Below, one piece after another: positions 1-8,905 of a DNA stretch of 64,000 nucleotides; the first letter of the stretch is position 1, and each line of letters opens with the position of its first letter. Below the pieces are notes generated by a model. It was not told the DNA's origin. It saw only the letters and a list, made by a program, of their open reading frames with translations, and made no database searches. Source of the DNA: Bacillota bacterium (lineage in GTDB: Bacteria; Bacillota; UBA4882; UBA8346); assembly GCA_023429995.1 (NCBI GenBank), contig JAEZCE010000090.1, forward strand, positions 1-64,000. Reading direction: 5' to 3'. The translations under genes were made by a program, and so were the position numbers.

Positions 1-2
1 AT

Positions 3-290
3 TGGTTTTTACAGATAACGATAATGTTAGGAGAAATGAAATCACCCAAGGGAGAAACGGAAAAAATGTTTGGAGAAATGAAATCATCCAAGGGAGAAAT
101 GGAAAAAAGGTTTTGAGAAACGAAATCTCCCAAGGGAGAAATGGAAAAAAGGATTGGAGAAATGCAATCATCCAAGGGAGAAATGGAAAAAAGGATTGGA
201 GAAATGCAATCACCTAAGGGAGAAATGGAAAAAAGGATTGGAGAAATGAAATCAGATATGGCTGGAGCTGCGGAAATTGTTTCAGTATAG
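3..290 (+). pseudogene. 3' remnant of a heptad-repeat (coiled-coil) coding sequence, interrupted by TGA
   Basis: The frame starting at base 3 reads as heptads of the type GEMKSPK / GEMEKRI / GEMQSSK, with Glu, Lys and Met placed as in a coiled coil. It is open from the window edge except for one TGA at 114-116, where the GGA that begins a repeat has become TGA. It ends at TAG 288-290 after a non-repeated tail. A second frame across the same DNA is open to base 217 but gives only Arg/Asn/Gly-rich repeats, which looks like a shadow. I infer the 3' end of a decayed gene. The protein family cannot be named. Confidence 0.45.
30..258 (+). repeat. Tandem repeat, 21-bp unit (42-bp higher-order period)
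   Basis: About eleven consecutive 21-bp units begin with ggagaaatg or a one-base variant. Two unit types alternate, one ending in tcacccaag-like sequence and one in aaaaaggatt-like sequence, so the higher-order period is 42 bp. Because 21 is divisible by three, copy-number change would not shift the reading frame. Confidence 0.9.
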
Positions 291-527
291 CCCAAAGAAC
301 TGATTTCAGGGGTCGCGGGAGATGGTAAACGGCCGGAGGATGCCGGTCATTGCGTCGTAACTTAATTATGCGGCGGGAAAGCGTTCTCCAAATCCTTTCG
401 GAATGGAATCGTTTGTTTCTAAACGCCTCGCCCAAGGGTGGCCCCATGGCTTAAAGTCCGGCGGAGATTGGGTTTAGGGGCGATGTGGGGCAGAGGGGGT
501 GTTGTAGAAAGATATGGATATTTAGTA
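291..527. other. Intergenic stretch with a possible gene fragment
   Basis: No complete gene is visible. A short open stretch at 368-454 on the plus strand encodes 28 residues beginning MRRESVLQILSEWNRLF. This vaguely resembles the N-terminus of AAA-type ATPases that carry a DUF4143 tail. It has no ribosome binding site and stops after 28 codons, so it is at most a remnant. Confidence 0.3.
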
Positions 528-1379
528 TTAATACCCATTGCTAAAACCTTTTCCGATGACCTCAATACTGGGAGTGACGTAGATAAAGCTGTCATCGTTT
601 AAAGACTTGGTATATTCCTTCAACTTGACAAGCTCGGAACCGGAAATCACCGTTTTTAACATTGTTTTTTCAGAAGAGCTGTAAGTCCCGATACAGGGTA
701 TAAAAGTCACCCCTCTGCGTAACTCCTTATGAATGAACTCCCGAATCGCCTGATAATTCTCGGAGATAATGGTTACACTGTAAGTCCGGCCGGTTCCCAG
801 AATGACATAATCGGTCACTTTACCGGAAATATAAATACTCATCAGGGAATAGATGATATAAGTAATATTTCCATAGATGATCGAGGAAAACACGATCAGG
901 GAATTAAGAATCATAAAGAAGTTTCCGATGGATAGGCCTTTTTTCTCTTTCAAATAAAGAGCGACGATGGCCTCGGGTCCGTTGGCCAGCCCCTGGCGTA
1001 AAATGATTCCCGTGGAAAGCCCCGTTAAGACCCCGGCCACAACCATGGCGATTACGGAATCCGTTTTGAAAGCCGGTACATATTTTTGATAGATCCCGAT
1101 CAAGGCTGTAAACAAAAAGAAACAAAAACTGGCATAGAAAACCTGCTTCCGGTCATACTTGATGACAGCCCAGACGATGATCGGTAATGCCATTATTACT
1201 AACAGCAATTGAATATTCAATCCCCCGACATGATTAACGACGGTTGCCAACCCTCCTAATCCGGTGGCCGTCAGATGATTGGGAATAAGGACCCGGCTAA
1301 AGGCGAATGTTCCTATGGCTGTGCCGGTAACCATGGATAAAAAAAATCTAAATTCCTTCAGTATCTTATTAAAATCCAA
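528..1379 (-). CDS. YitT family membrane protein (DUF161 + DUF2179)
   Basis: This 283-residue polytopic membrane protein has the layout of the Bacillus YitT family. An N-terminal DUF161 part (about residues 10-200) has five to six hydrophobic helices and the family-like stretch LIPNHLTATGLGGLA. A soluble DUF2179 tail (about 205-283) contains GRTYSVTIIS and ends near SIEVIGKGF. The start is TTG at 1379, chosen because AAGGAAGG lies six bases upstream; the nearby ATG is out of frame. The biological role of YitT proteins is not established; transport or signal sensing is only a guess. It is transcribed alone, with no obvious operon partner. Confidence 0.88.
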   Translation of the reverse strand: MDFNKILKEFRFFLSMVTGTAIGTFAFSRVLIPNHLTATGLGGLATVVNHVGGLNIQLLLVIMALPIIVWAVIKYDRKQVFYASFCFFLFTALIGIYQKYVPAFKTDSVIAMVVAGVLTGLSTGIILRQGLANGPEAIVALYLKEKKGLSIGNFFMILNSLIVFSSIIYGNITYIIYSLMSIYISGKVTDYVILGTGRTYSVTIISENYQAIREFIHKELRRGVTFIPCIGTYSSSEKTMLKTVISGSELVKLKEYTKSLNDDSFIYVTPSIEVIGKGFSNGY

Positions 1380-1829
1380 TGCATACCTTCCTTTTTTTGA
1401 TGATATTTTCGGTTTGTAAAGAGTTATTGAAATTAAACTTTTGCAAAAAAGAATTCACGAGATAGTTTTTAAAATCTTTCTTCATGATACTTCGAAAATG
1501 CTCTTTTTTATGTTAGCGAAAGATTAATATTGAATGAATGATTGATGATTGATAATCGATGATCAGCCTGAACAGGACAAGCGGTTATCTGAAAAATATG
1601 AGCGGGTGTTGTGATGGTATCAGAATCCAGACCGGCGGGATTGCGCGAGCGCCGGACAATGGGCGGAGAGAAAAATCGGTAAAGCCTGATCCTTTATCGA
1701 TCCATGATGGTGTTTGACCCGGAGAATTGATTCCCCTGATCCGGCGGGCGGCCAAGGAACCGTTGGGAATTCATACCGGAGGGCCCCATATTCCAAGCCG
1801 GATGGCCTGGATTGTCCGGGAGTGTTTGT
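1380..1829. other. Intergenic region, possibly containing decayed coding sequence
   Basis: No gene with a credible start is present. Bases 1380-1560 are AT-rich and include the upstream signals of the minus-strand yitT-like gene. From about 1720 to the start of the peroxiredoxin stop region a plus-strand frame stays open and includes LIPLIRRAAKEPLGIHTGG. It lacks a start and ribosome binding site and I cannot assign it to a family. It could be a gene remnant or chance. Confidence 0.35.
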
Positions 1830-2285
1830 TTAAGAAAGAACCCCCAAGACCTCATTTATATCCGGTAATTGAGCGGAGGGATAGACCTTGACCCATTTGA
1901 TTTTGCCGCTTTCATCCACAATGATATTGGCCCGCTCCGAATATCCTTCCGTTTCATTGAATATTCCATAATCTCTGGCAACTTTTCCGTGGGGCCAGAA
2001 ATCCGAAGGCAGACTAAGCTTGGTGATTGCCAGAGCAACGGCCCACGCGTTTTTACTGGGCGTAGGGTCAACACTGAAGCCCAAGGGGACAGTATTGAAT
2101 TTTTGGAAGGTTTCCCAATTGTTTTCCAAAGCCCTCATTTGATCGGTGCAGACCGGTGTCCAGGCTAACGGATGCCAGGATAATAAAACCTTTTTTCCCC
2201 GGAAATCACGGAGTCGAATATCTTTTTCATGGTTATCCTTGACCTGAAAATCAGGAGCGATTACTCCAACTTGAATTGGACTCAT
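1830..2285 (-). CDS. Peroxiredoxin, AhpC/TSA family (1-Cys type)
   Basis: This 151-residue thioredoxin-fold peroxidase would reduce hydrogen or organic peroxides in the cytoplasm. It carries the active-site pattern P-x-x-x-T-P-x-C in HPLAWTPVCTDQ, placing the peroxidatic cysteine at residue 46. The N-terminal APDFQVKD and a mid-protein SVDPTPSKNAWA segment also fit the family. Cys46 is the only cysteine in the protein, so it cannot form an intramolecular resolving disulfide and probably depends on an external thiol. The length is slightly short for the family. The ATG at 2285 is preceded by GAGGAAGGG. It appears monocistronic. Confidence 0.92.
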   Translation of the reverse strand: MSPIQVGVIAPDFQVKDNHEKDIRLRDFRGKKVLLSWHPLAWTPVCTDQMRALENNWETFQKFNTVPLGFSVDPTPSKNAWAVALAITKLSLPSDFWPHGKVARDYGIFNETEGYSERANIIVDESGKIKWVKVYPSAQLPDINEVLGVLS

Positions 2286-2541
2286 GAACCCTTCCTCTTT
2301 CCCTAAAATGATATTTTTGATTGGACCTAAGGTTTTTTTCTAACGGTTTTCTTATTATAAACCTGAAAATGGTTTTCTTATTCAATGTAATTTACTTGAT
2401 CATTCCTCAGTTTTTGGCCCGGAATATCGCTTGGTTATAAAAGATGATAATTTTAACTTGAATTTTTCGATAAATATCCTAAAATAATCTAAGACGGTTT
2501 TTTATCTGGCTGGTAGATATATCAAGAAAAGGGAAACTCTC

Positions 2542-2769
2542 ATGACCAGTGAAGCGATGTCCTACGAAGTCAAAAATGAATGCCGGAAAACTACTTTGAA
2601 ATGTATTGGCGTTGACGATATGGGTTTCATCATGAGACCTCCGATTGGGGAAAATGTCGATAATACGCTCTTTGGAAAAGTCCTTATCGGTCCCGGGGGA
2701 GACGTCTATAAAGTCAAAAGTATTAATATGCGTCAAAACATACTTTGGTTGGAAATCAAGGATTCATAA
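2542..2769 (+). CDS. Small hypothetical protein, 75 residues
   Basis: I do not recognise this protein. It starts at ATG 2542 with a weak AAAAGGGA upstream. It is soluble, has two cysteines (residues 14 and 21), and its second half alternates short hydrophobic stretches with Gly and charged residues (GKVLIGPGGDVYKVKSI), which suggests a small beta-barrel. The opposite strand is also open here but has no ribosome binding site. It stands alone between the peroxiredoxin and the phosphoesterase. Confidence 0.6.
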   Translation: MTSEAMSYEVKNECRKTTLKCIGVDDMGFIMRPPIGENVDNTLFGKVLIGPGGDVYKVKSINMRQNILWLEIKDS

Positions 2770-2875
2770 TTTCATTTCACCCGGTTTTTGAAAAATAACC
2801 GGATTTTTTGTCCAAGGCCCGGAGCGTTTTTTGATGATAATGTGATTCTCAAACTAAACACAAAGGGGTAACGAG

Positions 2876-4009
2876 ATGCGCTTTTATATTGGGTTTACCA
2901 CGGTGATTGCATTGTATACGGGATTAAATTATTATGTCGGCCTGCGCGGTAAACAATTATTTGTGGACAAGATCGGACTTTTTAATCCTTGGTTATATTG
3001 GATCTTATTCGGGTTGATAGTGTTTTCAAGTTTTCTGGGGATTATATCCTTTCAATCTCTGCCGGATGGAATCAGAAAGGTCTTTTCTACCATAGGATCT
3101 TATTGGGTTGCGGCATTGGTTTATTTTTTATTATTCGCCGCGGCTGCCGATTTAATTTGGGTCATAGCCGGGAGAACGCGTATTTTCAAAGCGCTGGACA
3201 ATAATTTGTTGATTTCTTCCGGTTTGGGTTTGTTGGTGATTTTTTTTGTCATTGGTTTACTGGTTTATGGGACATTTCACGCCAGAAACATTAAAATCAC
3301 CTCCTACCCGGTTGATATCAAAAAATCCGCCGGCTCTTTAAAGCAGCTTCATGTGGCAATGATTTCCGACTTGCATTTAACCGATATATCGGACTTTCGA
3401 AGGTATCAAATCATTGACAAGGTGAATGAACTTCATCCCGATCTGGTGCTGATCGCGGGGGATATTGTACCCATTGAAAAACAGCGGATTGCCGCTGAAT
3501 TTCGTGATATCAAGAGCCGCTACGGAGTGTTTGCCTGTCTTGGCAATCATGATTATTACAATCAGGATCTCAGTAAGCTGACGCAGTGGTTAAGCCAAGC
3601 CGGAATTCAGGTTTTGAGGGATGAAAGTGTAAAAGTGGCTGACAGTTTTTATTTAATCGGGCGGGATGATAAGTCTTACGAAATGATTAGCGGCAGAAAA
3701 CGCAAAAAAATTTCCGATTTGACCGCGAATCTTGATGAAAACCTGCCGCTTATTTTAATGGATCACCAGCCGGTTGATATAAAAGCGGCTCAAAATGCCG
3801 GAGTTGATCTACAATTATCCGGTCATACCCATAAAGGTCAATTTTTTCCCTTTGGTCTGATCACGCGGCGAGTTTTTCGGATTGACTATGGGTACTTAAA
3901 TTTAGAGCCCATGCAAGTGATCGTCTCAAGCGGCGCCGGCACCTGGGGCCCGCCTGTCCGGATTGCCAGTTTGTCGGAAGTGGTCGATATCCGGATTACT
4001 TTCCGGTAA
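2876..4009 (+). CDS. Membrane-anchored metallophosphoesterase (YkuE/YaeI-like)
   Basis: This 377-residue protein has four predicted transmembrane helices in residues 1-140, followed by a calcineurin-like phosphoesterase domain (about 155-375). The metal-binding motifs are visible in order: SDLHLTD (D-x-H), AGDIV (GD), LGNHDYY (GNHD), a single His in MDHQP and SGHTHKGQ (GHxH). Family members of this layout hydrolyse phosphate esters at the membrane; the substrate here cannot be told from sequence. The start ATG 2876 follows AAAGGGG. The gene stands alone; a 117-bp palindromic element lies downstream. Confidence 0.9.
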   Translation: MRFYIGFTTVIALYTGLNYYVGLRGKQLFVDKIGLFNPWLYWILFGLIVFSSFLGIISFQSLPDGIRKVFSTIGSYWVAALVYFLLFAAAADLIWVIAGRTRIFKALDNNLLISSGLGLLVIFFVIGLLVYGTFHARNIKITSYPVDIKKSAGSLKQLHVAMISDLHLTDISDFRRYQIIDKVNELHPDLVLIAGDIVPIEKQRIAAEFRDIKSRYGVFACLGNHDYYNQDLSKLTQWLSQAGIQVLRDESVKVADSFYLIGRDDKSYEMISGRKRKKISDLTANLDENLPLILMDHQPVDIKAAQNAGVDLQLSGHTHKGQFFPFGLITRRVFRIDYGYLNLEPMQVIVSSGAGTWGPPVRIASLSEVVDIRITFR

Positions 4010-4127
4010 TGCGAAATTGCATCCTTCGTTTCTTCAATGACCAGGTATGATAAAAGCCGGGCCCCTGGGTTGATGAATGATTTTACTTTGATTCACCAGT
4101 GATAATCTTTTTCAAAATCCCACCCAC

Positions 4128-4244
4128 GAGGCTGTTGCAAAAGTGATTAAAATCAATGAGAAATACAATATATGCCATAAATAATGGGTAAGCTTTACAT
4201 ATATTGTATTTCTCTATCGATAAATCTTATTTTGCAACAGACCC
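4128..4244. mobile_element. 117-bp MITE-like palindromic element, copy A
   Basis: The ends are imperfect 15-bp terminal inverted repeats: GAGGCTGTTGCAAAA on the left, and on the right a sequence whose complement is GGGTCTGTTGCAAAA. Inside, GAGAAATACAATATATG is matched by its inverted copy, so the whole unit can fold into one long hairpin. There is no coding sequence. A second copy at 40041-40157 is also exactly 117 bp. The ends resemble the CTGTTGCAAAA-type termini of some IS families, so a non-autonomous transposon derivative is likely. No clear target duplication flanks this copy. Confidence 0.8.
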
Positions 4245-4431
4245 ATCAGAATCAATGAAAATAAAATGAGCCGAAGGATACACCCTAAACCGGAGAAGTT
4301 TTATTTTTATAGTAGACTTCAAAGAGTGAAAAAGGGATTTGCTGGTTTATGAAGAACTTTCAGAGTTAATCTTTTTAATGCTCTCGTGGTTACCGGGAGG
4401 AAGTTGATGAAAATGAATGGAGGAGATTTAT

Positions 4432-5583
4432 TTGAAGTTTCAAAGATGGGGAGTATTTTTTTTGATTTTGATGGTAGCAATCGGGACCGTTGTAACGGGC
4501 AACGCGGCGAATGAAACCGTGAAGATCGGGTTCTTAGGGGCTCTTACGGGGGATGTTGCCATGTACGGACAACCAACATTAGTCGGAATGAAAATGGCTG
4601 CGGAAAAGGTGAATAAGGCCGGAGGAGCAAACGGTAAACATATAGAAATAGTAGAAGCGGATAATCGGGGCGATAAACAAGAATGCGCCACCATTGTCCA
4701 GCGGTTTATCAGCCGGAACAAAGTCGCCGCCATCATCGGGGATCCTTGCACCGGGTTGACAAAAGTCGCCGCGCCGATAGCCGAACGTTCCAAAGTTGTC
4801 TTGCTTTCAGCCGGCGCAACCGGACCGGGTGTGGTGGAACTTGGGAAATACATATTTAGGGATACTTTATTGGATACGGTTGCAGTGCCTGCTTTGATTG
4901 ATTATTTTTCCAAGAATTTCGGGTATAAAAAAATCGCCGTGATTACCTCAGACAATAACGATTACAGTGTCGGTTTAACCAAGGTCTTCAAAGACGCCAT
5001 CAAGGGAAAAGCCATTACGGTTGTGACTGAAGAAAAAATTAAAGATGGCGATAAAGATTTCAGCGCGCAAATTACCAATATTAAAGCGAAGAATCCGGAT
5101 ATCATTTTCTTTTCCGGTTATTATACCGAAGGTTCCCTAATCATGAAGGAAGCCCGGAAGCAAGGAATGAAGCTCAACTTATTCGGCGGGGACGGTTTAT
5201 ATTCCCCCACACTAATTTCTTTGGGCGGCAGCGCAATTGAGGGAAGCATGGTTTATGTCGGTTTTTCTCCGGAACAGCCAACTCCTGAGACTGCCAAATT
5301 TATTGAAACATTTAAAGCTTCCAACAACGGCAAATTACCCGGACTCTTTGAGACTCAAGGTTATGACGCAGTCATTATCCTGGCTGAAGCGATGAAGAGA
5401 GCCAAAAGCAATGATCCAAAAGTATTCCGCGATCAACTCGCCAAAACCAGTAATTTTAAAGGAGTATCCGGCAATATTACATTCCGGGCGGATCAAGAAC
5501 CGGTAAAAAGTCCTGTTTATCTACTGGAAGTTAAAAAAGGACAGTTTGCCTTAAAAGCCAAAGTATCTGTAAAAATCAACTAG
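4432..5583 (+). CDS. livJ: Branched-chain amino acid ABC transporter, substrate-binding protein
   Basis: This is the extracellular solute receptor (383 residues) of a LIV-type ABC importer. A hydrophobic signal segment covers residues 5-22 and is followed by NAANETVKIGFLGALTGD, the usual start of the periplasmic-binding fold. The Leu/Ile/Val-binding domain runs to the end, with GGANGKHIEIVEADNRGD typical of the family. There is no lipobox cysteine, so anchoring is uncertain. I place the start at TTG 4432 because GGAGGAG at 4419-4425 lies just upstream; the in-frame ATG at 4417 overlaps that site. It is the first gene of livJHMGF. Confidence 0.93.
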   Translation: MKFQRWGVFFLILMVAIGTVVTGNAANETVKIGFLGALTGDVAMYGQPTLVGMKMAAEKVNKAGGANGKHIEIVEADNRGDKQECATIVQRFISRNKVAAIIGDPCTGLTKVAAPIAERSKVVLLSAGATGPGVVELGKYIFRDTLLDTVAVPALIDYFSKNFGYKKIAVITSDNNDYSVGLTKVFKDAIKGKAITVVTEEKIKDGDKDFSAQITNIKAKNPDIIFFSGYYTEGSLIMKEARKQGMKLNLFGGDGLYSPTLISLGGSAIEGSMVYVGFSPEQPTPETAKFIETFKASNNGKLPGLFETQGYDAVIILAEAMKRAKSNDPKVFRDQLAKTSNFKGVSGNITFRADQEPVKSPVYLLEVKKGQFALKAKVSVKIN

Positions 5584-5593
5584 GGGGACCTTC

Positions 5594-6469
5594 ATGTTCT
5601 GGCAGCAGTTGGTAAACGGCCTGGCTTTAGGCAGTACGTATGCTTTAATCGCGCTAGGCTATACCATGGTCTATGGAATTATTCAATTATTAAATTTCGC
5701 CCACGGTGAGATATACATGATGGGGGCCTTTGTAGCCATGTTGCTGGTGGTGGTCTTCAAAGTGAATATTTTTTTGGCGATGATTTTAGCGATGGTCTGT
5801 TGTGGACTTTTAGGGGTGGTTATTGAGTTTATTGCCTACCGGCCGCTCCGGAAGTCCTCCAGGCTTTCTGCTTTGATCTCGGCCATCGGAGTGTCGACAT
5901 TCTTGTCAACCTTGGCTCTATTGGTGTTTGGCGCCGATGCCAAGGGATTTCCCGACAACGCCTTTCCGGTGACTCAATTCCACCTCGGATCGGTCGATTT
6001 CTCATCCCTGCAGCTGTTAATCTTCGGAGTATCGGCAGCATTAATGCTTACCTTAGAATTTATCGTCCAAAAAACTAAAATCGGTAAAGCGATGCGGGCT
6101 ACATCCCAAGATTATAATACCGCCGCCCTCATGGGAGTCAACATTAATTTAGTGATTGCATTTACTTTCGCAATCGGCTCTTCTTTAGCGGCGGCAGGCG
6201 GTGTGCTGGTGGGGATTTATTTTAACGCTGTTTCTTTTAATATGGGCCTAATGGCCGGATTAAAAGCTTTTGCCGCTGCCGTATTAGGCGGAATCGGTTC
6301 GATCCGCGGCGCGATGCTCGGCGGGTTGTTTTTGGGCGTAATCGAAGTTTTTGGAGTCGCTTTAGGTTATTCCTCTTATCGTGATGCAATCGCCTTCGCG
6401 ATTTTGATCATCTTTTTGCTTTTCAGGCCCACCGGATTACTCGGACAAAAGATCCAGAAGAAGGTATAG
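5594..6469 (+). CDS. livH: Branched-chain amino acid ABC transporter permease LivH
   Basis: This 291-residue integral membrane permease is one of two that form the channel of the LIV importer. It opens with the characteristic LVNGLALGSTYALIALGYTM and continues with LNFAHGEIYMMGAF. Near the end, KAFAAAVLGGIGSIRGAMLGG matches the loop that contacts the ATPase. About eight hydrophobic helices are visible. The spacing to livJ is ten bases, with AGGGGGA upstream of the start. It belongs to the liv operon and should pair with LivM. Confidence 0.95.
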   Translation: MFWQQLVNGLALGSTYALIALGYTMVYGIIQLLNFAHGEIYMMGAFVAMLLVVVFKVNIFLAMILAMVCCGLLGVVIEFIAYRPLRKSSRLSALISAIGVSTFLSTLALLVFGADAKGFPDNAFPVTQFHLGSVDFSSLQLLIFGVSAALMLTLEFIVQKTKIGKAMRATSQDYNTAALMGVNINLVIAFTFAIGSSLAAAGGVLVGIYFNAVSFNMGLMAGLKAFAAAVLGGIGSIRGAMLGGLFLGVIEVFGVALGYSSYRDAIAFAILIIFLLFRPTGLLGQKIQKKV

Positions 6470-6477
6470 GTAAATTA

Positions 6478-7404
6478 ATGGCTGAAATTTTACAACAAGC
6501 TGTTTCAACGGTTGATCCGTATATATTGCAAATACTGATTAACATTTGTATTGCAATTATTCTGGCATTGGGCCTGAACCTGATAACCGGGCTAACCGGG
6601 CAATTATCATTGGGACATGCCGCTTTTATGAGTATCGGCGCATTTACCGGTGGGATATTGACGATCCAATTTGGATTGCCTTTTTGCTTTGATATTTTGG
6701 CCGCCGGATTTTTTGCCGCTTTCGCCGGAATCATCATCGGATTTCCCACACTCAGACTGTCCGGAGATTATTTAGCCATTGCAACGCTTGGTTTTGCTGA
6801 AATCATCAAAGTGGTTTTTTTAAATTTGGACATTACCAACCGGGCGTTGGGACTGTCCGTGCCTCCGCCCAACAGTAATATTCCCTTGGAGATTTATGTT
6901 TTGATCGTGGCCGTTTTATCAACCGCGATGATGGCTTTGATTCATCATTCCAGATTTGGAAGGGCCTTAAAAGCAATCCGCGAGGATGAAATCGCCGCAG
7001 AATCCATGGGTATCAATGCTACGGGATATAAAATCGCCGCTTTTTCGGTAGGCGCATTTTTCGCCGGTATCGGCGGATGTTTATACGCTCACTTTATTGC
7101 TTATATTAACCCATCGGACTTTGGGTTTTCAAAATCGATCGATATATTAAACATGGTAGTCCTGGGAGGACTGGGAAGCATACCGGGTACGATTATTGGA
7201 TCCGCTTTACTGACAACGGCTCCGGAATTTTTGGGATTTATGTCAAGGTACCGGATGCTGGTCTATGGCGCCATGTTGGTTTTTTTGATGATCTTTCGGC
7301 CCAACGGCTTACTTGGCGGGGTTAGCTTTCGGACCCTGATTTTGAAACTGATCACGAAAAAGACTGCCGCCCCTGGTAACGCAGTTCCAATACGAAAGAA
7401 GTAG
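6478..7404 (+). CDS. livM: Branched-chain amino acid ABC transporter permease LivM
   Basis: This is the second channel subunit of the LIV importer, 308 residues. Diagnostic segments are LGLNLITGLTGQLSLGHAAF near the N-terminus, FPTLRLSGDYLAIATLGFAEI in the middle and NMVVLGGLGSIPGTIIGS for the ATPase-contact region. The C-terminal tail is short and basic. It starts eight bases after livH and ends directly before livG, so the genes are clearly cotranscribed. Confidence 0.95.
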   Translation: MAEILQQAVSTVDPYILQILINICIAIILALGLNLITGLTGQLSLGHAAFMSIGAFTGGILTIQFGLPFCFDILAAGFFAAFAGIIIGFPTLRLSGDYLAIATLGFAEIIKVVFLNLDITNRALGLSVPPPNSNIPLEIYVLIVAVLSTAMMALIHHSRFGRALKAIREDEIAAESMGINATGYKIAAFSVGAFFAGIGGCLYAHFIAYINPSDFGFSKSIDILNMVVLGGLGSIPGTIIGSALLTTAPEFLGFMSRYRMLVYGAMLVFLMIFRPNGLLGGVSFRTLILKLITKKTAAPGNAVPIRKK

Positions 7405-7416
7405 GGGTTGTTCAAA

Positions 7417-8187
7417 GTGACAATATTAACGCTTGATGATGTTACAATTCGTTTTGGCGGTTTGGTCGCCGTGAATAAAGTGAATTTGCAAATTCATTCC
7501 GGGGAAATTTTGGCTTTAATCGGCCCTAACGGCGCGGGTAAAAGTACGATTTTCAATCTAATCACCGGAATTTATAAAGCCACCGAGGGAAGAATTTATT
7601 TTAAGAATCATGATATCAGTGACAAAAAGCCATATCATATTGCCGGATTAGGCATCGCTCGAACATTTCAAACCATTCACCTCTTTAATGAGCTGAGTGT
7701 ACTGGAGAATGTTTTGATTGGCGCTCATAATCAAGGGAAAATGGGGTTGGGCGGCGCCTTATTGGGCTTTACACCCTGGGTGCGCCGTGAAGAAAAATAT
7801 TTATTGCATTTCGCGATGGAATGCCTGGAAATGGTAAATTTAGCTGAAAAGCAGCAAGAAATGGCCAAAAATCTTTCTTATGGAGAACAAAGACGTTTGG
7901 AAATCGCACGGGCCTTGGCGCTGAGGCCGGCTTTGTTGTTGCTGGACGAGCCGGCAGCCGGAATGAATCCCAACGAAAAGAAGGAATTGATGCAGTTTAT
8001 TAAGGATATACGCGCCAAAGGCAATACGATTTTTCTGGTTGAACATGATATGAAGTTTGTTATGGGGATTTCCGACCGCATCGTAGTGCTGGATTACGGT
8101 TCAAAAATTGCCGAGGGCGCACCGGATGATGTACGGAAAGACCAGCGAGTAATTGAGGCTTATCTTGGAAAGGGTGCTCTACATTGA
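7417..8187 (+). CDS. livG: Branched-chain amino acid ABC transporter ATPase LivG
   Basis: This cytoplasmic ATPase (256 residues) of the LIV importer has Walker A GPNGAGKST, the LivG-specific GIARTFQTIHLFNELSVLENV region, the signature LSYGEQRRLEIARAL, Walker B LLLLDEPAAGMN and the switch His in LVEHDM. I prefer GTG 7417 as the start because AGGGG at 7403-7407 is well spaced from it. The upstream TTG at 7408 sits directly against that site. It overlaps livF by one to four bases, which implies translational coupling. Confidence 0.94.
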   Translation: MTILTLDDVTIRFGGLVAVNKVNLQIHSGEILALIGPNGAGKSTIFNLITGIYKATEGRIYFKNHDISDKKPYHIAGLGIARTFQTIHLFNELSVLENVLIGAHNQGKMGLGGALLGFTPWVRREEKYLLHFAMECLEMVNLAEKQQEMAKNLSYGEQRRLEIARALALRPALLLLDEPAAGMNPNEKKELMQFIKDIRAKGNTIFLVEHDMKFVMGISDRIVVLDYGSKIAEGAPDDVRKDQRVIEAYLGKGALH

Positions 8188-8894
8188 TGCTTGAGGTAAA
8201 AACCTTATTCGTAAATTACGGCGCGATTCGGGCTTTATCCGATATTTCCTTTGATGTGGAGGAGGGTGAAATTGTAGCTCTAATCGGAGCCAATGGGGCT
8301 GGAAAGACTACAACTCTCAATACCATCTCGGGATTATTGCCTGTATTAAAGGGGCAAATTTTTTTTAAAGGCGTGGATATCACCAAAGCCCCTCCCCACA
8401 GGATTGTCCATTTTGGTATATCCCATGTGCCGGAGGGACGGCGGGTTTTCCCAAGAATGAGTGTGATTGAAAATTTAGAAATGGGCGCCTTTACCCGTAA
8501 CGATCGAGTGGGCATCCGTACCAGTATGGAAGAAATATTTCGTCTTTTTCCAAGACTGGATGAACGCAAGGAACAAATGGCGGCGACTTTAAGCGGTGGA
8601 GAACAGCAAATGCTGGCAATGGGAAGAGCTTTGATGGCTAAACCTTTATTGATGCTGCTGGATGAACCCTCCATGGGGCTGGCCCCGATGCTGGTGACTG
8701 AAATTTTTAAAATTATTGACGATATCAACCGTTTAGGAACTACGATTTTACTGGTGGAACAAAACGCCAATATCGCTTTATCCATTGCCAACCGGGCTTT
8801 TGTAATGGAAACAGGAAATATCACCCTTCAGGGCAACGCCAAGAAATTGGCCGTTAATCCGGCAATCCGTAAAGCCTACTTGGGGGAAGAATGA
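8187..8894 (+). CDS. livF: Branched-chain amino acid ABC transporter ATPase LivF
   Basis: This is the second ATPase of the LIV importer, 235 residues. Walker A is GANGAGKTT, the signature motif is LSGGEQQMLAMGRALM and Walker B is LLLDEPSMGLAP, followed by VEQN, where LivF has Gln in place of the usual residue pattern. HVPEGRRVFPRMSVIENL is a LivF hallmark. ATG 8187 gives MLEVKTL; a TTG one codon upstream at 8184 is equally well spaced from AAGGG at 8171, so the start is uncertain by one codon. It is the last gene of the operon, and a terminator follows. Confidence 0.94.
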   Translation: MLEVKTLFVNYGAIRALSDISFDVEEGEIVALIGANGAGKTTTLNTISGLLPVLKGQIFFKGVDITKAPPHRIVHFGISHVPEGRRVFPRMSVIENLEMGAFTRNDRVGIRTSMEEIFRLFPRLDERKEQMAATLSGGEQQMLAMGRALMAKPLLMLLDEPSMGLAPMLVTEIFKIIDDINRLGTTILLVEQNANIALSIANRAFVMETGNITLQGNAKKLAVNPAIRKAYLGEE

Positions 8895-8905
8895 AATCCC
8901 CCAAA

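Noticed and set aside
30..258. Regular repeats as a CRISPR array
   Set aside because: The units are contiguous 21-bp repeats without unique spacers and code for coiled-coil heptads.
214..447. Minus-strand reading frame of 77 residues
   Set aside because: It has no ribosome binding site, runs into the repeat tract and has an unnatural composition.
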